DNA of 5,526 nt from Gammaproteobacteria bacterium (lineage in GTDB: Bacteria; Pseudomonadota; Gammaproteobacteria; Pseudomonadales; Halieaceae): contig JAOUDU010000222.1 in assembly GCA_029859085.1 (NCBI GenBank), positions 1 through 5,526 on the forward strand. Direction: 5' to 3'. This document shows positions 1 to 4,827 of this stretch, one piece after another; positions within the stretch are counted from its first letter, which is position 1; every line of letters starts with the position of its first letter. The notes under the pieces were generated by a model. The model had not been told where the DNA came from, did not search any database, and saw nothing but the letters and a program-made list of their open reading frames with translations. The translations under genes and the position numbers were made by a program.

Positions 1-1
1 C

Positions 2-574
2 AACAAGGACCTGCCCCGTTCCATGCGCCACTCGGTGCTCAATAATATTATCCAGTCCTGCCAGCAGATCACCGGTATGCTCTCTGGCACAATGAACCAG
101 GACGCCCCCTACCAGTTCATCCGGCTTGGGCGCAATCTCGAGCGCGCGGACATGAGCACCCGTATTATCGATGCGGCCTCGGCTGGCCTGATGGGCAAAA
201 TGGACGATATTTCACCCTACCGCAATGTGTTGTGGATCAGCGTGCTGCAGTCCCTCAGCGCCTACCAGATGTACCGCCTCAATGTGCGCAGCAACGTCAA
301 ATCGCGGGATGTGCTGCAGTTCCTGTTCCAGAGCAGCGTATTCCCCCGATCGGTAGTCCACTGCCTGCGGGAAATAGAGAGCAGCATGCGCCTGCTGCCG
401 GAGCACAAGGGCGCGCTTGCCGTAGTGGGCAGCGTCCACCAGAAGCTGGCCGCCACGGATTGCGGCGAGCTCGTGGGCGTCGCCCTGCATGAGTATATAG
501 ACGATTTGCAGCTGGAACTGGTCCATGTCCACAACGCCATAGTCGGAACCTGGTTCCACCCCGTCGGGAAATAA
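2..574 (+). CDS. Alpha-E domain protein (DUF403/COG2307), 5'-truncated
   Basis: The reading frame is open from the first bases of the window, so the ATG at 23 is probably internal and the true start lies upstream. The visible part is 190 residues, and the family is usually a little over 300. Family hallmarks are visible: LGRNLERAD at about residues 42-50 of the fragment, a WISVLQSLSAYQMYR block at about 78-92, and VLQFLFQSSVFPRSV at about 104-118. The protein is all alpha-helical and shows no membrane segment in this part. Its biochemical role is not established. From comparative genomics, alpha-E proteins are associated with circularly permuted ATP-grasp ligases (COG2308) and transglutaminase-like proteases in a putative peptide synthesis or modification system. 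Those partners would be expected upstream, outside the window. Only 5 nt separate its stop codon from the aroG-type gene, which implies co-transcription. Family assignment is confident; function is unknown. Confidence 0.9.
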   Translation, partial: NKDLPRSMRHSVLNNIIQSCQQITGMLSGTMNQDAPYQFIRLGRNLERADMSTRIIDAASAGLMGKMDDISPYRNVLWISVLQSLSAYQMYRLNVRSNVKSRDVLQFLFQSSVFPRSVVHCLREIESSMRLLPEHKGALAVVGSVHQKLAATDCGELVGVALHEYIDDLQLELVHVHNAIVGTWFHPVGK

Positions 575-579
575 ACGCA

Positions 580-1635
580 ATGAGTACCACCACAGACGAC
601 CTGCGCATCCGCAGGACCAACCAGTTGATTTCACCGGAACAGCTGATCGGCGATATCGCGGTCACCGATCGAGCCGCGGCGACGGTGGCGAACGCGCGCC
701 AGGCGATTCACAATATTCTCGCGGGGGAGGACGACCGGCTGCTGGTTGTCGTGGGCCCCTGTTCCATTCACGATCCCGCAGCTGCCAGGGAATATGCCGG
801 ACTGCTGAAGGCCGCGGCGGACCGCCTCAGCAAGGACCTGTTCGTGGTGATGCGGGTTTACTTTGAAAAGCCGCGCACCACGGTGGGCTGGAAGGGCCTG
901 ATCAACGACCCCGACCTCAATAACACCTTCCAGATCAACAAGGGCCTGCATCTCGCCCGCCAGTTGCTGCTCGACCTGGCGGAGCTGGGCCTGCCCGCCG
1001 GTACCGAGTACCTCGACCTGATCAGCCCGCAGTACTACGCCGACCTGGTTTCCTGGGGCGCCATCGGCGCCCGTACCACCGAGAGCCAGACCCACCGCGA
1101 GCTGGCCTCGGGGCTGTCCTGCCCGGTGGGTTTCAAGAACGCCACGGACGGGGATATCCAGGTGGCGGTGGACGCGATCCGGTCCGCTTCCCAGCCGCAC
1201 CATTTCCTGTCGGTCACCAAGCAGGGCCATTCCGCCATTTTCCAGACCGCGGGCAATGAGGATTGCCACGTTATCCTGCGCGGCGGCAAGCACCCCAACT
1301 ATGATATGTTCTCGGTGGACGACGCCAGTGCACTGCTGGTAAAGGCGGGCCTGCCGGCGCGCATCATGATCGACGCCAGCCACGCCAACAGCCGGAAGAT
1401 TCCGGCTCGCCAGATCGACGTGGCCAGCGATATCGCCACCCAGGTGGCCCGGGGCAGCCGCAGTATTTTCGGCCTGATGCTCGAGAGCAACCTGGTGGAA
1501 GGCCGCCAGGACGTGGTCGCAGGCCAGGCCCTGACCTACGGCCAGAGCATTACCGATCCCTGCATGAGCTGGGACGATACAGGGTCGCTGCTGCAGGAGC
1601 TGGCGACCGCAGTCCGCCTTCGCCGCGAGAGGTAA
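580..1635 (+). CDS. aroG: 3-deoxy-7-phosphoheptulonate (DAHP) synthase, class I, AroG type
   Basis: This cytoplasmic enzyme condenses phosphoenolpyruvate with erythrose 4-phosphate to DAHP, the first committed step of the shikimate pathway. The 351-residue product is almost the same length as E. coli AroG (350) and aligns with it by position. The metal ligands are Cys61 (in GPCSIHD), His268 (in DASHAN), Glu302 and Asp326. The phosphate- and substrate-binding residues are Arg92, Lys97 (FEKPRTT), Arg165 (GARTTESQ), Lys186 (GFKNATDG) and Arg234 (ILRGG). Nothing essential is missing. Ser211 in FLSVTK and the N-terminal Asp6-Asp7 (DDLRI) resemble the phenylalanine-sensitive isozyme; tyrosine-type enzymes carry Gly at the Ser211 position. 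Phe feedback is therefore inferred, not shown. The ATG at 580 is supported by GGGAA at 566-570 and by the match to the AroG N-terminus. There is no room for a promoter or TyrR box in the 5-nt gap, so expression depends on the upstream gene. Confidence 0.95.
   Translation: MSTTTDDLRIRRTNQLISPEQLIGDIAVTDRAAATVANARQAIHNILAGEDDRLLVVVGPCSIHDPAAAREYAGLLKAAADRLSKDLFVVMRVYFEKPRTTVGWKGLINDPDLNNTFQINKGLHLARQLLLDLAELGLPAGTEYLDLISPQYYADLVSWGAIGARTTESQTHRELASGLSCPVGFKNATDGDIQVAVDAIRSASQPHHFLSVTKQGHSAIFQTAGNEDCHVILRGGKHPNYDMFSVDDASALLVKAGLPARIMIDASHANSRKIPARQIDVASDIATQVARGSRSIFGLMLESNLVEGRQDVVAGQALTYGQSITDPCMSWDDTGSLLQELATAVRLRRER
1627..1632 (+). promoter_or_regulatory. Ribosome binding site of the LLM oxidoreductase gene, inside the aroG 3' end
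   Basis: GAGAGG lies in the last codons of the aroG-type gene, 8 nt before the ATG at 1641. It fixes that start and suggests translational coupling between the two genes. Confidence 0.65.
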
Positions 1636-1640
1636 ACACC

Positions 1641-2498
1641 ATGCACCTTGGCTTCAGTTCGATGAACACCGCGGAGGATCCCGCCCCGGACCTGCTGGCC
1701 CGCACCCTGGAGGAGGCCGGTTTCGAGTCGCTGTGGTACGGCGAGCACAGCCACATTCCGGCGTCCCGCAAGACACCCTATCCCGCCGGGGGCGATCTGC
1801 CCGCGCCCTACCGCAAGATGATGGATCCCTACGTTTCCCTGATGGCAGCGGCAGCGGTTACCAGCCGACTCAAACTGGGTACCGGTATCGCCCTGTTGAT
1901 GGAGCGGGAGCTGTTTTCCCAGGCGAAAACCATCGCCACCCTCGACCGCCTGTCCGGCGGACGCCTGCTGATCGGCTGTGGGGTGGGCTGGAACGAGGAG
2001 GAGTTCAACAACGCCACGCGCCTGCCCTGGCAGCGTCGCTACCTGGCGTTGCGGGAGACGGTGCAGGCCCAGCGCGCGCTGTTCACCGACCCCGAGCCCG
2101 AGTACCACGGCGAGCTTATCGATTTTGACCCCGTGTGGTTTGACCCCAAGCCGACCCGGCCGGGCGGGCCGCCGGTGATTTTTGGCGCGATGGGTCCGCT
2201 GGGCCTGAAGCATGCCGCCAGCTGGGCCGACGGCTGGATGCCGGTGGATGTGGCGCTGCCCGATGTGGCCCGGGGTATCGCGGACTTTCGGCAACTGGTC
2301 AGGGACAACGGCCGTGATCCCGACTCGGTCGAAATCACGCTGGTGGTGATGTCAGAGGTGACAACGGACCTGCTCAAGTCCTACCGGGATATGGGCATAG
2401 ACCGCTGTAATATCGGTGTCGGCATGCAGAACTGGGATAAACCTGAAATGGTCATGCCGATGATCGAACAGTTCTCAAAACTTATTCCGGACCTTTAG
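1641..2498 (+). CDS. LLM class flavin/F420-dependent oxidoreductase (TIGR03619-like)
   Basis: This is a 285-residue member of the bacterial luciferase-like monooxygenase superfamily, expected to be a soluble TIM-barrel enzyme using FMN or coenzyme F420. Visible hallmarks are LGFSSMNT at the first strand, EEAGFESLWYGEH at about residues 24-36, DPYVSLMAAAAVTSRLKLGTG at about 62-82, ATLDRLSGGRLLIGCGVGWN at about 99-118 with EEEF following, and the ADGWMPVD loop at about 196-203. The segment usually read as PPxxxGG in the family appears here as PPVIFGAMGP. The order and spacing match the TIGR03619 subgroup, which is annotated as F420-dependent, but the sequence alone does not prove the cofactor. 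The substrate is unknown. It begins 5 nt after the aroG-type gene with a good ribosome binding site and is the last gene of the plus-strand block. The protein looks complete, with no frameshift. Confidence 0.88.
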   Translation: MHLGFSSMNTAEDPAPDLLARTLEEAGFESLWYGEHSHIPASRKTPYPAGGDLPAPYRKMMDPYVSLMAAAAVTSRLKLGTGIALLMERELFSQAKTIATLDRLSGGRLLIGCGVGWNEEEFNNATRLPWQRRYLALRETVQAQRALFTDPEPEYHGELIDFDPVWFDPKPTRPGGPPVIFGAMGPLGLKHAASWADGWMPVDVALPDVARGIADFRQLVRDNGRDPDSVEITLVVMSEVTTDLLKSYRDMGIDRCNIGVGMQNWDKPEMVMPMIEQFSKLIPDL

Positions 2499-2523
2499 AC
2501 CGCACTCCCTTCGCTACTGGTGT

Positions 2524-2558
2524 GCGCCGATTCGACCCTACGCATCCGCGATCGGCGC
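2524..2558. terminator. Inverted repeat at the convergent gene ends, possible bidirectional terminator
   Basis: GCGCCGAT at 2524-2531 is the exact reverse complement of ATCGGCGC at 2551-2558, giving an 8-bp GC-rich stem with a 19-nt loop. It lies between the convergent LLM and AI-2E-type genes and includes the stop codon and last codons of the latter. Neither strand has a T-run after the stem, so it is not a classical intrinsic terminator. It is a weak terminator, an mRNA 3'-end stabiliser, or chance. Confidence 0.3.
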
Positions 2559-3626
2559 CTGCTCCAGCCAGCTTTTGAACAGCTTATACCAGATTGCGAG
2601 TACAACCGCGCCCGCGAACAGGCCTATGATGCCGGCCGCAAGCATGCCGCCGATGGCCCCCATCAGGATGATCGGCATCGGGATATCCAGGCCGCGCCCC
2701 ATCAGCAGCGGCTTGAGGAAAGTGTCGCTCAAGCCCGCCATCAACATCCACACGGTGAACACGACGGCGGGGGTGGTGTCATAGTGGTTGAACGCGTAAA
2801 AAAGGATAGGCGCTACCACGATGATCGTGGGCAACTGGGCAATGGCCAGTAACAGGATCAGGGCCGACCAGATAGGCGCGCCGGGAATGCCCATCGCAAA
2901 CAGGCCGATGGCGCACAGGGCAGCCTGGATCACGGCGATACCCACCACGCCCTGCAACACGCTGCGCACTGTCGCTACGCACATCTGTGCCCACTCGCCA
3001 CCCGGGTTGAGGCCACCCAGGCGCACGAACAGGCGGTTGGCGGCGGTGGCGGACGTGTCCGCATAGGCCATGAAGCCCCCGGCAATCAGCAGCGAAACCA
3101 CGAACATCATGACGCTCACCAGGCCCGCCCCGAGGGTGCTGGCGGCCGCGGCTGCCGCGCTTTTCAGGCGCGGAGCCGCCTGTACTACCGCTTCCTGCAG
3201 GTTGGTGTGCGCAAGGGACCAGGCGGCGTAAAGTTTTTCCCCGACGACAGGCCAGCCGGCCACCTTTTCACTGGGGCCCGGTACCTGGATTTCGCCGCTG
3301 CTCAGGCGTTGTGAAACAGACCTGGCGGCGCTGACCAGGGCCTCCGTCAGCTCGTAGCACGGTATGACCAGGATAAGGATCAGGAACAGGGTCACCAGGG
3401 TGGCCGCCAGTTTGCGCCGCCCTCCCAGCCAGCCCTCCAGGCGCCTGGTGAGCGGAAATGCGGCGATGGCGATGATGCCACCCCAGGCCAGTGGTATCAG
3501 GAAGGGCCGGATTATCTCGAAGGTCAGCAGCAGGAGCAGGAAGACCAGGCCGATGCGCAGTGCCGCCTCCACCATATTGCGCACGAATAAGGTGTCGAAC
3601 CCCTTGTTGGTCTGTATTGGTTCCAT
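2538..3626 (-). CDS. AI-2E family transporter-like inner-membrane protein (YdiK/PerM type)
   Basis: The 362-residue polytopic membrane protein has the AI-2E (former UPF0118) layout. Hydrophobic segments lie at about 24-57 (two), 72-92, 163-188, 222-245, 248-277, 285-300 and 318-348, with a soluble stretch at about 95-160. Family signatures are GWPVVGEKLY at about 124-133, GIPGAPIWSALILLLAIAQLP at about 246-266, and the C-terminal block DTFLKPLLMGRGLDIPMPII followed by GAIGGMLAAGIIGLFAGAVVLA at about 323-344. The overall pattern is closest to E. coli YdiK. Characterised relatives include the autoinducer-2 exporter TqsA and Na+/H+ antiporters of halophiles; the substrate here cannot be read from sequence. 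The ATG at 3626 is fixed by an ideal AGGAG 7 nt upstream. It follows the DUF481 gene on the same strand by 59 nt and converges with the LLM gene. An alanine run (AAAAAA at about 157-162) precedes the central membrane helix. Confidence 0.9.
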   Translation of the reverse strand: MEPIQTNKGFDTLFVRNMVEAALRIGLVFLLLLLTFEIIRPFLIPLAWGGIIAIAAFPLTRRLEGWLGGRRKLAATLVTLFLILILVIPCYELTEALVSAARSVSQRLSSGEIQVPGPSEKVAGWPVVGEKLYAAWSLAHTNLQEAVVQAAPRLKSAAAAAASTLGAGLVSVMMFVVSLLIAGGFMAYADTSATAANRLFVRLGGLNPGGEWAQMCVATVRSVLQGVVGIAVIQAALCAIGLFAMGIPGAPIWSALILLLAIAQLPTIIVVAPILFYAFNHYDTTPAVVFTVWMLMAGLSDTFLKPLLMGRGLDIPMPIILMGAIGGMLAAGIIGLFAGAVVLAIWYKLFKSWLEQAPIADA

Positions 3627-3633
3627 TGTATTT

Positions 3634-3638
3634 CTCCT
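3634..3638 (-). promoter_or_regulatory. Strong Shine-Dalgarno of the AI-2E family gene
   Basis: On the minus strand AGGAG stands 7 nt before the ATG at 3626 (context ACAGGAGAAATACA). This consensus site decides the start codon. A short dyad begins only 3 nt farther upstream, so folding there might affect ribosome access. Confidence 0.8.
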
Positions 3639-3641
3639 GTG

Positions 3642-3660
3642 CGGTTACCTATGGTAACTG
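3642..3660 (-). other. Near-perfect dyad GTTACC-N3-GGTAAC upstream of the AI-2E gene
   Basis: GTTACC at 3644-3649 and GGTAAC at 3653-3658 form a 6-bp inverted repeat around a 3-nt centre. A G-T wobble and a C-G pair extend it by two more positions. It sits immediately upstream of the ribosome binding site of the AI-2E gene. It could be a dyad operator for a dimeric regulator or a small RNA hairpin in the intercistronic region. The symmetry is seen directly; the function is inferred. Confidence 0.4.
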
Positions 3661-3664
3661 AAGC

Positions 3665-3684
3665 CCGGTCTCGCGGCGAACCGG
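3665..3684 (-). other. Stem-loop directly after the DUF481 gene, possible weak terminator
   Basis: CCGGT at 3665-3669 pairs with ACCGG at 3680-3684, and an inner TCG/CGA pair extends the stem past a single bulged base. The structure starts 1 nt beyond the stop codon of the DUF481 gene on the minus strand. No T-run follows, so efficient intrinsic termination is doubtful; it may only mark or protect the mRNA end. Confidence 0.35.
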
Positions 3685-3685
3685 A

Positions 3686-4711
3686 CTAGAAATCGTAGCC
3701 CAGGCCTGTAGTCAGGCCGTAGTCCACGCCGTTGTCCCCTTGGGCACTGCTGTCATAGCTGCCGTAGGCGGTGATATCGAAAAACAGGTCCTCGAACAGT
3801 TCCCAGCGCAGGTTAAGGTCCGAACTGCCCCGCATCCTGCCGCTTTCCGTGATACTGGGGTAGAGGTTCAGGCCGAAGTCCAGGCGCAGCTCAGGTGTGT
3901 TGAAGCGCCAGGCCTCGTAGCGGGAGGACAGGTACAGCTCGAGGTTTTCGTCAGTGCCTGCGGATTTGTTGTCTTCGGTAATGATCTGCAAGCCCACCGT
4001 GCCGGCAAGGCGATTTTCGTAAGTGTCGATGAAAAAGCGGCCCAGGCCCAACCCGGCACCGACCCGGTAATTCAGGTCCAGTTCGTCGTTCTGCTCATAG
4101 TTGCCCTGTACCGACCTGAACACGCCCTCCCGCCTCGTCCAGATGGCGCGGTCGATGTCTACTTTGCTGCTGCTGGATGAATTCTCGTCGGAGTCGGTGA
4201 GGTTGGAGCGCGCGTCCAGCCGGTTGCGACTCTTTTCGTCTTCATAGGCGATATTGGCCTTGGCGCTGGTCTGGGTGAGGGAGTTGGCCCGTGTGTACGA
4301 ATAGCCGGCGGAGAAGTAGGCATCGAAGCGGTCGATGATCTTGCTCTCGATGGGGCGTATGCGTACAACCTCCAGCCAGTCGGCATCTTTTTGATTATCA
4401 AGTTCGGCGATGCTCAGTCGCCCAGGAGCCGATGATTTTTCAATGGACCCAAAGTGGCGGGCGCCGCTGCTGAGCTGGAATTCATAGAAATACTCGCTTT
4501 CCACCCTGGCGATTTCCTGCCACTCGATACTGATGGTGCCCATCGAGTCTGTGCCCAGCTGCAGAATTCCGCTGTCCAGTTCCTTGATCTCACCGGTGAT
4601 CCGGTCGCCGTTGAAGAGGGTCACAATATCGGTCTTGGGGTGCGCCAAGCTCTGCTGACTCGTCAGGCACAGCAGCAGAAGTAGCAATGTAAGTGGGGTA
4701 TTTGGCTTCAC
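3686..4711 (-). CDS. DUF481 family outer-membrane beta-barrel protein (YdiY-like)
   Basis: The 341-residue product has a Sec signal peptide: Lys2, a leucine-rich core at about 7-16, and a likely cleavage after SLA (residue 23). Two related small beta modules follow at about 28-72 and 76-121, then a C-terminal DUF481 region (about 125-341) with alternating strands such as FDAYFSAGYSYTRA at 129-142. The protein ends in GLGYDF; the terminal Phe is the usual outer-membrane beta-barrel assembly signal. An acidic/serine turn (SDENSSSSSK) lies at about 174-183. E. coli YdiY is described as a salt-induced outer-membrane protein; the molecular role of the family is unknown. The start is GTG at 4711, chosen because the signal peptide begins there; no good Shine-Dalgarno and no in-frame upstream ATG were seen. 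It lies between the AraC-type gene (116 nt) and the AI-2E gene (59 nt), all on the same strand. Confidence 0.87.
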   Translation of the reverse strand: MKPNTPLTLLLLLLCLTSQQSLAHPKTDIVTLFNGDRITGEIKELDSGILQLGTDSMGTISIEWQEIARVESEYFYEFQLSSGARHFGSIEKSSAPGRLSIAELDNQKDADWLEVVRIRPIESKIIDRFDAYFSAGYSYTRANSLTQTSAKANIAYEDEKSRNRLDARSNLTDSDENSSSSSKVDIDRAIWTRREGVFRSVQGNYEQNDELDLNYRVGAGLGLGRFFIDTYENRLAGTVGLQIITEDNKSAGTDENLELYLSSRYEAWRFNTPELRLDFGLNLYPSITESGRMRGSSDLNLRWELFEDLFFDITAYGSYDSSAQGDNGVDYGLTTGLGYDF

Positions 4712-4827
4712 AGGCAGTACCGGCAGTTGATTTGACAGTCTGCGCGCAATGGTAATGTATTTCCGGTTGCCGCGCCCGCCCGGTCTGCAGGGTTGCGCCC
4801 CCCCGAAGGTGCGCTACGTGGGGGGCT
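4712..4827. other. Intergenic region between the AraC-type and DUF481 genes
   Basis: The 116-nt gap is long enough for a separate promoter for the DUF481 gene, but I see no convincing -35/-10 pair on the minus strand. It contains an all-GC hairpin at 4797-4826 and two copies of GGTTGC followed by GC-rich bases (4765-4770 and 4791-4796), 26 bp apart. No small ORF with a ribosome binding site is apparent. Confidence 0.5.
4797..4826 (-). terminator. All-GC stem-loop just after the AraC-family gene
   Basis: GCCCCCC at 4797-4803 pairs perfectly with GGGGGGC at 4820-4826, giving a 7-bp G/C-only stem with a 16-nt loop. It begins 1 nt after the stop codon of the AraC-type gene. Read on the minus strand it is followed by GCAACC, not a T-run, so it is a strong pause or 3'-end structure at most. 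On the plus strand CTTTA follows, but no plus-strand gene ends there. Confidence 0.4.

Noticed and set aside
23..25. ATG as the start of the alpha-E protein
   Set aside because: The frame continues upstream to the window edge, the family is over 100 residues longer, and no ribosome binding site precedes this ATG.
631..1383. 250-codon open frame on the minus strand opposite the aroG-type gene
   Set aside because: The plus-strand protein has every catalytic residue of DAHP synthase. The antisense translation resembles no family I recognise and is a typical by-product of high GC coding sequence.
1536..2294. 252-codon open frame on the minus strand opposite the LLM gene
   Set aside because: It spans the aroG/LLM junction antisense to two clearly real genes and shows no recognisable domain.
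2520..2852. 110-codon plus-strand frame beginning in the convergent gap
   Set aside because: It is antisense to the well-supported AI-2E gene, has no Shine-Dalgarno, and its composition is typical of a shadow frame.
3740..4180. 146-codon open frame on the plus strand within the DUF481 gene
   Set aside because: The minus-strand frame has a signal peptide, barrel strands and a terminal Phe; the plus-strand frame has no ribosome binding site or recognisable motif.
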